Translations under genes and position numbers: made by a program
Shown here: in pieces, positions 1 to 7,103 of the stretch
Layout of the letters: every line of letters begins with the position of its first letter
Position numbering within the stretch: position 1 is the first letter of the stretch
Notes under the pieces: generated by a model
What the model was told of the DNA's origin: nothing
Databases searched by the model: none
What the model saw: only the letters and a program-made list of their open reading frames with translations
From: Treponema sp.
GTDB taxonomy: Bacteria; Spirochaetota; Spirochaetia; Treponematales; Breznakiellaceae
DNA length: 8,925 bases
Direction of reading: 5' to 3'
Assembly (NCBI GenBank): GCA_031254385.1
Contig: JAIRUO010000131.1
Location: 1-8,925 of the forward strand

Positions 1-687
1 GCCATTTCTGAACTTGGAATTCCGCTTATAGAGGATTGCTCACAGAGTTATGGCGCTCAAGGCAGGCAAGTAGCGGCCTCAACCGGAGCCCAGGTTGCTG
101 GAAATAACGGCGGGTTTACCATTTTGGGCCTGGAAGAACGGGACATGCTCACTTCCGGCGGAGGCGCCTTGCTCTACGCGTTTAACCGCCGCGACTCTAC
201 GGTACTTAAGAATATGGGGGAGCTTCCCCCGGAATACGGTTTGCCGGATATGAATGCGGCAATGGGAGTGGTCCAGTTCAGGGAGGCCCAGAAAAACCTT
301 GAGCGCCGAAGGGAAATTGCAAAAATTTATAATCAGGCGGCGTCAAGAACCAGGCACAAATGTTTTATTCAGCCAAGGGAGGTATCTCCCACATACCAGG
401 ATGCCCAATCTCAGGATGATCAAAGCCAGGAAGATCGCTATAATAACTACGCTTTTTCATTAATCCTGGAAAGCGGGATGAAGGATGTAAAAGCCTATGC
501 ACGGCGCAAGGAAATTATTGTTGAAAGCGCTTTTGAAAATACGCTGGCCGGGTCCGGAATGGTCCCAAAGGAACAATGCCCGGAAGCCTGTTCACTGTCA
601 TTGCGGACTGTCCTGTTTCCTCTTTATCCCAGGCTCAGGACAGAGGAAGTTGAAAGGGTATCAAAACTCATTGTAACCCTTCCATAA
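1..687 (+). CDS. DegT/DnrJ/EryC1/StrS-fold aminotransferase-like protein lacking the PLP lysine (5' end cut off)
   Basis: The reading frame is open from the first base and ends in TAA at 685-687, leaving 228 residues; the N-terminus lies outside the window. Family members are usually PLP-dependent sugar aminotransferases of about 370-400 residues, so roughly the last 60% is present. Visible family motifs are IEDCSQSYGA at fragment residues 10-19 (the Asp and Gln that contact the PLP ring), LTSGGGAL at 50-57, and a good match to the AAxGxxQ...RRxxIAxxY segment around residues 82-110. The C-terminal LFPLYPRLRTEEV also fits. The expected FSF-x-x-x-K stretch instead reads ILGLEERDM (41-49), so both the phosphate-contact Ser and the Schiff-base Lys are absent while the frame stays intact. 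An acidic, Gln-rich stretch (about 133-143) is inserted before the last subdomain. It is probably not a normal transaminase; its function is unknown. nadK starts 10 bases downstream. Confidence 0.8.
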   Translation, partial: AISELGIPLIEDCSQSYGAQGRQVAASTGAQVAGNNGGFTILGLEERDMLTSGGGALLYAFNRRDSTVLKNMGELPPEYGLPDMNAAMGVVQFREAQKNLERRREIAKIYNQAASRTRHKCFIQPREVSPTYQDAQSQDDQSQEDRYNNYAFSLILESGMKDVKAYARRKEIIVESAFENTLAGSGMVPKEQCPEACSLSLRTVLFPLYPRLRTEEVERVSKLIVTLP

Positions 688-697
688 GGGGAGGAGC

Positions 698-1573
698 ATG
701 TCCAAGGCTATTCTGTTTATAAACCCTAAAAAAGACAATGTGCAGACTCTAGCAGCGGAAATAATCCGGGAGTTGGGCCTAAGGAATATCAAGGCGGATA
801 GTTTTACTTTTGGAAAGAGCAAAAGAATTAATTTAAACCGATCTTACGATATAGCTTTTAGCCTTGGAGGGGACGGAACCGTGCTCTATGCGGCCAGGCT
901 CATGGCGCCCTTGGGGGTGCCTATTTTCCCGATTAATCTTGGCACTTTGGGATTTATTGCCGCCGTTCATCCGGAAGACTGGGTCAGGGTATTTGACTCT
1001 TGGCGCAGCAACCAAGCCTGCTTGTCAAAGAGGCTGATGCTGGAAGCCAGGGTAGTACGGAAGGATAAGGACGTTTCTAGATTAAACTGCCTTAACGACA
1101 TAGTGATTTCGTCTTTAGGGAATGCAAAGCTTATAAGGCTCCATGTTTACTCGTGCGCAAAAGAATCCGGCGCATTAATGAGTTTGGGCCAGTACCGCTC
1201 GGACGGGCTCATAATGGCCACCCCTACAGGTTCTACCGCGTATTCTGTTGCGGCGGGAGGGCCGATTCTAGACCCGGAGATGGAAGCTTTTATACTAAAT
1301 CCGATCTGCCCCTTTACCCTTTCTTACAGGCCAATGGTGCTTCCTGCCACAGAAACTTTAATGATAGAAGTAGAACCTGGGCAGCGCAGCGAGGTTCTAC
1401 TGACTGTTGACGGACAGGAAACAAAACCGCTAAAACAAGGGGACAGGGTTTTTGTTTCCCGAACGCGCCAGGCGATTCTGATTGCTTCGGATCGTACTGT
1501 GTTTTATAATGCGCTTAAAACCAAACTTTCCTGGATGGAGACGCCAGGCACAGCGGAGATTTTCCATGCTTGA
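698..1573 (+). CDS. nadK: NAD kinase
   Basis: This 291-residue protein should phosphorylate NAD to NADP in the cytoplasm, using ATP or polyphosphate. The length is usual for bacterial NAD kinases (about 270-300). The diagnostic GGDGT motif is at residues 57-61, with the catalytic Asp at 59. It is followed by PINLGTLGF at 78-86, the NAD-binding LND at 132-134, and the strongly conserved ATPTGSTAYSVAAGGP at 174-189. A typical C-terminal beta-rich part contains LPAT and LTVDGQ. The ATG at 698 is preceded by a strong purine-rich ribosome-binding site, GGGGAGGAG (688-696), and the protein opens with the family's usual beta strand (KAILFINP), so the start is secure. It begins 10 bases after the DegT-like stop, and its last 8 bases overlap the recN start, which suggests co-transcription and coupling. 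No unusual residues are visible. Confidence 0.96.
   Translation: MSKAILFINPKKDNVQTLAAEIIRELGLRNIKADSFTFGKSKRINLNRSYDIAFSLGGDGTVLYAARLMAPLGVPIFPINLGTLGFIAAVHPEDWVRVFDSWRSNQACLSKRLMLEARVVRKDKDVSRLNCLNDIVISSLGNAKLIRLHVYSCAKESGALMSLGQYRSDGLIMATPTGSTAYSVAAGGPILDPEMEAFILNPICPFTLSYRPMVLPATETLMIEVEPGQRSEVLLTVDGQETKPLKQGDRVFVSRTRQAILIASDRTVFYNALKTKLSWMETPGTAEIFHA
1555..1558 (+). promoter_or_regulatory. Ribosome-binding site deciding the recN start
   Basis: GGAG lies 7 bases before the ATG at 1566, inside the end of nadK. An in-frame ATG further upstream (1482) would add 28 residues, but that extension is encoded wholly within nadK and has no family similarity. The site therefore supports 1566 as the true start. 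Confidence 0.6.
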
Positions 1574-3326
1574 AGAACTCAGTATTAGGAATTTCGCACT
1601 GGTGGACAGCCTTACCCTGTCCTTTGAGATAGGCTTTAATGTGCTTACAGGCGAAACAGGGGCTGGAAAATCTATAATTGTTGGCTCCTTAAGTTTTCTA
1701 CTCGGGGCAAAGTCCGGGGAAGACGTTATCCGCACTGGCTGTGAAGAGGCTGGAGTTTCGGCGGTAGTGGAAATTAGAGACAACAACAAAGATGCTTTGG
1801 ACTGGCTTTCCGCCAGAGAAATAGAAAGGGAAGATAACAAGATCATAGTCAGGAGGAATATAAAAACCAACGGGCGTGGCTCCATATTCATCCAGAATAT
1901 TCCGGTATCCAGGAACGATTTATCAGAATTTATGGCTTTGCTCTTCGATCTCCACGGCCAGCACAGCCACGAAACCTTGCTCCGTAAAGAAACGCATCGA
2001 TTATATCTGGATCGTTTTGCTGGCCTGGAAGATGAAGCCCTGGCTTTCAATAAAGTCTTTTTGGATTTGGCAGAGAAAAGGAAAACCCTGGAAGCCTCGA
2101 TTTCTTCTGAACGGGATCGGGATTCACGCATGGAAATACTAAATTACGGTGTTGAGGAAGTAGCCAGAGCCGCGCCAAAGGCCGGAGAAAGCGCCGAGCT
2201 TGAGGCAGAAGCCAAACGCTTAGGCGATTTTGAAAAACTCAGCAATTACGTGAATGCAGCAGCTTCTGTTTTTTTTGATGATGATACTTCTTTATTGAGC
2301 CTTGCGCGAAGCACAAAAAACGCCCTTGAAAGCGCAGCTTCCATTGACACGGAACTGGGAGTAAGCGCTAAAAGAATGCAAGAGTTTTTCTTTGAAATAG
2401 AAGATCTGGCAGGGGAATTCCGCTCGTACCGGGATCGCCTTACCTACGATCCTCAGAGGCTCGAAACGGTTGAGGAACGCCTTAGCCTTTTATTCAAGCT
2501 AAAAAAGAAATACGTGCCCAAGAATGCATTGGGCTTAAGCCCTGAAGAAGATATCCTTGCGTGGAAACAAGAAGCGGAAGCGGAAATTGAGGCTCTTGCA
2601 AGCATCGAAGAGAACCGGGACAAACTAAAGGCGCAGATTAGCAGCCTGGAAAAAGACCTCCTGGCACGGGCTAGTGCCTTGAGCGCCAAACGGAAAGAGG
2701 GGGCCCTTAAGCTAGGGCAGGGGATAACGCAAATACTTTCTCGCCTGGGCATGCCCAACGCCCGTTTTTCAGCGGCTGTCACTTCAAAAGTAAGGGATAA
2801 AGCAAATACAGGCGCAAAGCCGGAATCCCTGGTCTGCGGCCCCTGGGGGACCGACGATGTGGAATTCATGATCTCGGCGAATAAAGGGGAGCCGCTCAAA
2901 GAGCTTGCCCGTATAGCTTCGGGCGGCGAACTATCAAGGGTAATGCTGGCGATAAAAACCATTCTATCTTCAAGCGGAGATTCCGACTCGTCCCCTGATA
3001 CCCTTATTTTCGATGAAATTGATACCGGAATAGGCGGCGAAGTGGCTATATCGGTGGGGGAATACCTTGCGCAAATCGGCAAGCATAAACAGATCTTCTG
3101 CGTAACCCATCTTGCTACCATTGCAGTACGGTGCGATAATCATTTTAAGGTGGAAAAAAAGCTGATACCCGGCCAGAAGAGCGGAGCCGAAAGGACCATT
3201 ACCTCGGTTTCTTGTCTTGCAGCAGGGGAGAGGCGGCAGGAAATTGCGCGCATGCTTGCCGGCGATGACGGAAAAGCGGCGCTGGCTCATGCGGATGAGC
3301 TCCTGGCAAAATACAGACAAGGATGA
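1566..3326 (+). CDS. recN: DNA repair ATPase RecN (SMC-like)
   Basis: RecN is a cytoplasmic SMC-like ATPase acting early in recombinational repair of double-strand breaks. From the ATG at 1566 the product is 586 residues, a little longer than the usual 550-570. The N-terminus MLEELSIRNFALVDSL is the canonical RecN opening and fixes the start. Walker A GETGAGKS is at 29-36, and the RecN-specific LFDLHGQHSHE is around 126-136. Long Lys/Glu/Ala-rich stretches in the middle fit the antiparallel coiled-coil arm. The ABC signature SGGELSR starts at 452, and Walker B LIFDEIDTG has its Asp-Glu at 483-484. The switch segment reads VTHLATIAV around 513-521, where most family members have THLPQVA or THLAQIA, so the usual Gln is Thr; this may be a lineage trait. 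The start overlaps nadK by 8 bases, and the next gene begins 3 bases after the stop. Confidence 0.96.
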   Translation: MLEELSIRNFALVDSLTLSFEIGFNVLTGETGAGKSIIVGSLSFLLGAKSGEDVIRTGCEEAGVSAVVEIRDNNKDALDWLSAREIEREDNKIIVRRNIKTNGRGSIFIQNIPVSRNDLSEFMALLFDLHGQHSHETLLRKETHRLYLDRFAGLEDEALAFNKVFLDLAEKRKTLEASISSERDRDSRMEILNYGVEEVARAAPKAGESAELEAEAKRLGDFEKLSNYVNAAASVFFDDDTSLLSLARSTKNALESAASIDTELGVSAKRMQEFFFEIEDLAGEFRSYRDRLTYDPQRLETVEERLSLLFKLKKKYVPKNALGLSPEEDILAWKQEAEAEIEALASIEENRDKLKAQISSLEKDLLARASALSAKRKEGALKLGQGITQILSRLGMPNARFSAAVTSKVRDKANTGAKPESLVCGPWGTDDVEFMISANKGEPLKELARIASGGELSRVMLAIKTILSSSGDSDSSPDTLIFDEIDTGIGGEVAISVGEYLAQIGKHKQIFCVTHLATIAVRCDNHFKVEKKLIPGQKSGAERTITSVSCLAAGERRQEIARMLAGDDGKAALAHADELLAKYRQG

Positions 3327-3329
3327 GAA

Positions 3330-4142
3330 ATGGCAAAAATTTCACAGGAAGACAAGCATCATTATTTTGAAAAAATAAAGCCTTACCGCGAAAATATAAA
3401 GGCCATACTAAGCAAAGAAGAAACCGTATTGGCTGAAATTAAAAAAGACGACACCGATGCTGCTTTTAAGCGCCTTGGTCTTGTGGATGAAATGCTTAAT
3501 ATGGCCTCAAATTATATTGTTGTAAGCGGCGCTTCACAATCAATGCTTAAACTAAGAAATGAAGAAGCGCTGAATGACGCAAGAAAATCCATATATAAAG
3601 CGGCAATTTATCTTGAAGAAGTGGTAAGCAATTATGTTGATGCGCCTTTTTCTGATTATGAAGACAAACTGGAAGAAATTGCTGCTCTGGATTCCGCACA
3701 GCGTTACCTATTGGCAAGGAAGCTTGGGCTTTGTATACAGCTCTTGAAAAACGCGTATGGAGATAATACAAAGTGGAGATGGGCCTTTGTCGAGCTTGAA
3801 GGCCGCTGTGCCGCGGGCATTAAAAATGTTTATGATATAAAAAATGCAGTTACTTATACTACCGATCCTAGCTCTCCACATTATGAGCCGGCGATTCGTC
3901 ATCTGCGCTTAATCAAGAAACTGTTAATGCAGGCTGCGGATCGTTACAGGGAAAAGTATGAGCTTTCTACAAACCGTATTGACGATTTTAAGATGGGTAT
4001 CCATTTTTTAGGCTCCTTACGGCGCATACATATTATCTTGGGAGACCGTGAAGATGCAGAAACGGTCAAGAAAAAACAAGATATTTGGTCAACCAAACTG
4101 GAAATGGATATAAAGAAAGCAGAGGAAGCCGCAAAAAAATGA
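3330..4142 (+). CDS. Unrecognised soluble, probably all-helical 270-residue protein
   Basis: I do not recognise this family. The ATG at 3330 follows the recN stop by 3 bases and has an AAGGA ribosome-binding site at 3319-3323, a good 6-base spacing. The 270-residue product has no signal peptide, membrane segment or nucleotide-binding motif. It is rich in Lys, Glu, Ala and Leu with few Gly or Pro, and most of it could form amphipathic helices. Possible landmarks are KWRWAF around residues 148-153, a short loop-like TTDPSSPHYEP near 181-191, and a highly charged tail ending KKAEEAAKK. Its DNA is visibly more A+T-rich than its neighbours: hand counts of sample lines gave about 30-43% G+C, against up to 63% in recN. 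The stop lies at the murG start region, so it appears to be a genuine operon member. It could be a structural or scaffold protein, but no role can be assigned from sequence alone. Confidence 0.85.
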   Translation: MAKISQEDKHHYFEKIKPYRENIKAILSKEETVLAEIKKDDTDAAFKRLGLVDEMLNMASNYIVVSGASQSMLKLRNEEALNDARKSIYKAAIYLEEVVSNYVDAPFSDYEDKLEEIAALDSAQRYLLARKLGLCIQLLKNAYGDNTKWRWAFVELEGRCAAGIKNVYDIKNAVTYTTDPSSPHYEPAIRHLRLIKKLLMQAADRYREKYELSTNRIDDFKMGIHFLGSLRRIHIILGDREDAETVKKKQDIWSTKLEMDIKKAEEAAKK

Positions 4143-4145
4143 AGG
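4143..4145 (+). promoter_or_regulatory. Ribosome-binding site favouring the murG start at 4154
   Basis: AGG (within GAAGGCGG) sits 8 bases before the ATG at 4154. The competing ATG at 4139 overlaps the upstream stop as ATGA but has its nearest GAGGA 12 bases away, longer than ideal. A third ATG at 4169 has no clear site. The choice is not certain. Confidence 0.4.
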
Positions 4146-4153
4146 CGGCAAAA

Positions 4154-5278
4154 ATGACTGAAATAAAGATGATCTTTGCCTTTACCGGCGGCGGTACTGG
4201 CGGGCATATTTACCCAGGGCTTGCCGTGGCGCAGCGCCTTAAAAATCTTCTTCCCTGCCGTATTTTCTGGATTGGTTCCAGTGAGGGTATGGACAGAAGC
4301 ATAGTAGAAGAAGCGGGTCTAGAATTTTATGGCATACCATCCGGCAAGTTAAGGCGGTATTTTTCATTAAGGAATGTTTCAGATATTTTTAAGGTTGCAG
4401 CCGGTTTTTTCGCAGCGCGGAGAATATTAAAAAAGGAAAAGCCGGTCCTCCTTTTTTCCAAAGGCGGATTCGTCAGCGTTCCGCCTTCAGCCGCAGCCTC
4501 TTCCCTAAAAATTCCTGTTTATTCCCATGAATCAGATTTGACCCCAGGGCTGGCTACGAGAATAAATCTTCGCTTCTCAGAAAAAATTTTTATCCCTTAT
4601 AAAGAATCAAAGTCTTTTTATTCAGAGGCAATTCACTATAAGCTTGAAATATCCGGTAATCCTGTGCGCATGGAATTTCATTCGGCGGACAGTTCTAAAG
4701 GAAGAGCCTTTCTCAATGTTAAAGAAGGGGAGCGCATACTTCTGGTACTCGGTGGGAGTTCAGGTTCCCTGGAAATCAATCGTATAATAAAAGAATGTCT
4801 GCCCCAATTGACTCGCCATTATACGGTGGTCCATCAATGCGGCTCCAACGAGGGAGTGATTCCGGAAATATGTGAGAATTACAAGCCTTACGCTTACTTA
4901 AGGGACGAGCTTCCCCATATTATAAGCGCGGCAGAATTGATAGTATGCAGAGGTGGCGCAGGGACAATCTGGGAATGTGCTGCCTTGAAAAAGCCGATGG
5001 TTATAATTCCTTTAAGGGCAAGCGGAACTAGCAGGGGAGATCAGGTAGAGAATGCCAGGGTTTTTGAAGAAGCCGGCGCTGCCATTAATTTTCACAATGA
5101 TGGCGATTCCGGTAATAGTGAAAATCTATCTCTAAGCGCGATGGCAGAAAAACTTTCCAGCCTTGTTTCCGGCCTGGCCGCAGATGAAGAAAAGAGAAGG
5201 TCTATGGCCGCCTCAGCGATTGGCGGAATTATAGCCGCAGAATATATCGCAAAAGCCGTGGCGCAAAGGGTAGGGTAA
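4154..5278 (+). CDS. murG: UDP-GlcNAc:lipid I (undecaprenyl-PP-MurNAc-pentapeptide) GlcNAc transferase MurG
   Basis: MurG adds GlcNAc to lipid I to make lipid II on the inner face of the cytoplasmic membrane, the last cytoplasmic step of peptidoglycan synthesis. From 4154 the protein has 374 residues, close to the usual 355-370. Motifs in order are TGGGTGGHIYPGLA (11-24), GKLRRYFSLRN in the N-domain, KGGFVSVP, HESDLTPGLA with His125-Glu126, GGSSGS (200-205), RGGAGTIWE (266-274; a Gly replaces the usual first Ala of RAGAGT), and DQVENA (296-301) in the UDP-GlcNAc-binding C-domain. HESD rather than HEQN is the variant seen in many Gram-positive and some other bacterial enzymes. ATG codons at 4139 (ATGA overlap with the upstream stop; 379 residues) and 4169 are alternative starts. 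cvpA follows after 2 bases. Confidence 0.95.
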   Translation: MTEIKMIFAFTGGGTGGHIYPGLAVAQRLKNLLPCRIFWIGSSEGMDRSIVEEAGLEFYGIPSGKLRRYFSLRNVSDIFKVAAGFFAARRILKKEKPVLLFSKGGFVSVPPSAAASSLKIPVYSHESDLTPGLATRINLRFSEKIFIPYKESKSFYSEAIHYKLEISGNPVRMEFHSADSSKGRAFLNVKEGERILLVLGGSSGSLEINRIIKECLPQLTRHYTVVHQCGSNEGVIPEICENYKPYAYLRDELPHIISAAELIVCRGGAGTIWECAALKKPMVIIPLRASGTSRGDQVENARVFEEAGAAINFHNDGDSGNSENLSLSAMAEKLSSLVSGLAADEEKRRSMAASAIGGIIAAEYIAKAVAQRVG

Positions 5279-5280
5279 TA

Positions 5281-5751
5281 ATGATCGAATATGCGTATAT
5301 TGATATTGTCTTTCTGATATTATTGATACTCCTTACAGTGCGCGGTTTTCTCCGGGGCTTTGTAGCTGAATTTTTCTCCCTGGGTGCGCCGGTCTTGGGA
5401 ATCCTTGCGGGCTTTCTTTTCTACAAAAACGGAGCGCAATTTTTGCGAAATAGGTATTTTCCTGACTGGACAGTCTTGGCGGATATAGCGGCCTTTGTTG
5501 CCATTTTTCTTATAGTCTTTTTGATCTGCAAGATAATTCAAAAAATAGTAAGTGATGTTGTTAATGGGATGAATCTGACTACCCTTAACAAAGTCCTGGG
5601 AGCTGTCTTTGGACTGGCAGAAGGAATTGTCGCAGTCGCATTGGTGCTGTTTGTCATTGTCATACAGCCTCTATTTGATCCTTCAGCAGTACTCAACGGG
5701 AGCATCGCTGCTGGAATAATTTTGCCGTTTATCAGCGGTGCTTCGGGCTAG
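5281..5751 (+). CDS. CvpA-family (colicin V production-like) inner-membrane protein
   Basis: This is a 156-residue hydrophobic protein with four likely membrane helices, at about residues 6-27, 32-48, 65-87 and 105-130. The first contains YIDIVFLILLILLTVRGFLRGF, matching the family hallmark D-x(n)-RGFxRGF. The third-to-fourth linker and start of helix four, LNKVLGAVFGLAEGI (102-116), match the LxxxLGxxFGxxxG pattern. CvpA proteins are linked to colicin V export in E. coli and more generally to envelope integrity, but their biochemical activity is unknown. The ATG at 5281 sits 2 bases after the murG stop, with AGGG at 5272-5275 as a likely ribosome-binding site. Its neighbour murG makes an envelope role plausible, though this is inference. 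The stop is TAG, and the next gene continues in the same frame two codons later. Confidence 0.85.
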   Translation: MIEYAYIDIVFLILLILLTVRGFLRGFVAEFFSLGAPVLGILAGFLFYKNGAQFLRNRYFPDWTVLADIAAFVAIFLIVFLICKIIQKIVSDVVNGMNLTTLNKVLGAVFGLAEGIVAVALVLFVIVIQPLFDPSAVLNGSIAAGIILPFISGASG

Positions 5752-5754
5752 CTC

Positions 5755-7098
5755 GTGTTCGAGAATATATTGGGCCAAAGCGCCTCGGATCAGTTGATCC
5801 ATGACATTACGCATAACAGTCTTGCCCCGGCCATGCTCTTTCAAGGGCCGCAAGGATCGGGAAAGGGCAGCGCAGCTCTGGAATTAAGCAGGGTTATTTC
5901 CTGCGAGAATGACGCATCATGGAACTGTTCCTGTTCTAGTTGCGTCAGGCACCGATTTCTTCTCCATCCTGATCTGCTCTGCCTGGGCAGTCGTCCCTTT
6001 TCCGCAGAAATAACAGCAGCTTCTCAAGTCTACATAAAAGAGAAAGGCAGCGGCAGTTCAAGAACCTTGTTTCTGCGCTCGATAAGAAAACTCCTGGCCC
6101 GTTTTAATCCGGTATTATTGGAAGATGAAACAAAATCTTCCAAGTTAAGCTCATTGGTTTTGTCCCTTGAAGAAGAATTAGACGAGATGATCGCAGCGGA
6201 TACTGATTATGACGATATTTCTGCTGAAAAGCGCATAACGAATATACTCAAAGATGCGTACAAGCTTGAATCGGAAGGCATATCAGCTTCCATTCCTATC
6301 GAACAGATACGCAAGGCCACATGGTGGAGCCGCCTTGCGCCTACCGGTAAGGGCAAACTCCTTCTTATAGAGAACGCTGAATCCATGAAAGAAGGAGCTC
6401 GCAATTCCCTCTTAAAGCTGCTGGAAGAGCCTCCGGAAACGGTAACGCTGGTATTGACTTCTTCAAGGCCGGAAACCCTGCTTCCAACTATGCTTTCACG
6501 GCTCCGGCCTTACCGCTTTAATCAGCGTAGAAAGGAAATAGAAAAAGATATAATACGCCGTGTTTTCCATAATGAAAATTTCAGTCCTAAAGATACGCAA
6601 GCTTTGCGTTCTACAGGCGGCCTTATCAAAGCCTACCTTGATTCATTCCTTCCTGTGTCCGCAGAAACCTTTAAGACCTTGGCCGCCTTTTTCGCCGCTT
6701 CTGTTTCGTATAAGGCAGCTCTGATCTGTAAAAAGCAGACAAGGCAGGATCTGCCTTTAGAACTTGTCCTGCTTGGAAAATATTCTACTCCGTTGGCGGA
6801 AGAGGCAGGGCTGGAAAAAACAAGAGAAGGCAAAGAGGCTGTAGCTATAGTTCTTGAAGGGGCAAATAAATTTGAAATACGCTCCTTGTTTCCTCGTTTT
6901 ATTAATTGCCTTCTGATTATGATAACGGAAAGCTTAAAAACTGCGCCATCCCATTCATCGTCTGTAATTGGACTTATGGAATTATGGCGTAAATCCACAG
7001 GAGAAGCGGAAACAGCGGCAATGGTGTATAATCAAAGCATTAGCCTTGCCCTGGATAGGCTTTTTATCAGCCTTAGTCGGGGAATGGCGGAGCTTTAA
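5755..7098 (+). CDS. holB: DNA polymerase III delta'-like clamp-loader subunit with long insertion
   Basis: The protein is a AAA+ clamp-loader subunit that should help load the beta clamp on DNA. It has 447 residues against about 330 for typical delta'. Visible features are ILGQ (5-8), Walker A-like GPQGSGKG (31-38), a zinc-type cysteine cluster at C50, C58, C60 and C63, HPD at 71-73, IPIEQIRK at 180-187, Walker B-like LLLIENAESM (202-211), and the highly characteristic NSLLKLLEEPP at 217-227. The SRC motif is SRL (248-250): the Arg is kept and the Cys lost. Between HPD and the IRK segment there are about 105 residues where delta' normally has under 20. The start is GTG at 5755; no earlier start is possible because the in-frame cvpA stop is at 5749-5751. 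There is no convincing Shine-Dalgarno, so translation may depend on reinitiation. A gamma/tau-type subunit is possible, but the position and missing tau tail favour delta'. Confidence 0.8.
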   Translation: MFENILGQSASDQLIHDITHNSLAPAMLFQGPQGSGKGSAALELSRVISCENDASWNCSCSSCVRHRFLLHPDLLCLGSRPFSAEITAASQVYIKEKGSGSSRTLFLRSIRKLLARFNPVLLEDETKSSKLSSLVLSLEEELDEMIAADTDYDDISAEKRITNILKDAYKLESEGISASIPIEQIRKATWWSRLAPTGKGKLLLIENAESMKEGARNSLLKLLEEPPETVTLVLTSSRPETLLPTMLSRLRPYRFNQRRKEIEKDIIRRVFHNENFSPKDTQALRSTGGLIKAYLDSFLPVSAETFKTLAAFFAASVSYKAALICKKQTRQDLPLELVLLGKYSTPLAEEAGLEKTREGKEAVAIVLEGANKFEIRSLFPRFINCLLIMITESLKTAPSHSSSVIGLMELWRKSTGEAETAAMVYNQSISLALDRLFISLSRGMAEL

Positions 7099-7103
7099 TC
7101 CGA

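Noticed and set aside
397..429. Asp/Gln/Ser-rich repeat-like stretch in the DegT-like protein
   Set aside because: It is only about eleven residues, not a true DNA repeat; probably a surface loop.
1482..1565. 28-codon upstream extension of recN
   Set aside because: It lies inside nadK, its residues do not resemble RecN, and the canonical RecN N-terminus with a ribosome-binding site starts at 1566.
1430..2131. Minus-strand open frame of 233 codons opposite recN
   Set aside because: It is Ser/Arg-rich low-complexity translation with no motif or ribosome-binding site, fully opposite the well-supported nadK/recN genes; a shadow frame.
2663..2678. Inverted repeat GGCAC / GTGCC with 6-base loop, also resembling a sigma-54 promoter start (TGGCAC)
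   Set aside because: The stem is only 5 bp and lies inside recN without a T-tract. The GG-to-GC spacing is one base off the sigma-54 consensus, so chance is the best explanation.
2453..3121. Minus-strand open frame of 222 codons opposite the recN C-terminal half
   Set aside because: It is opposite conserved ATPase motifs, Ser/Ala/Arg-rich and shows no family resemblance; a shadow frame.
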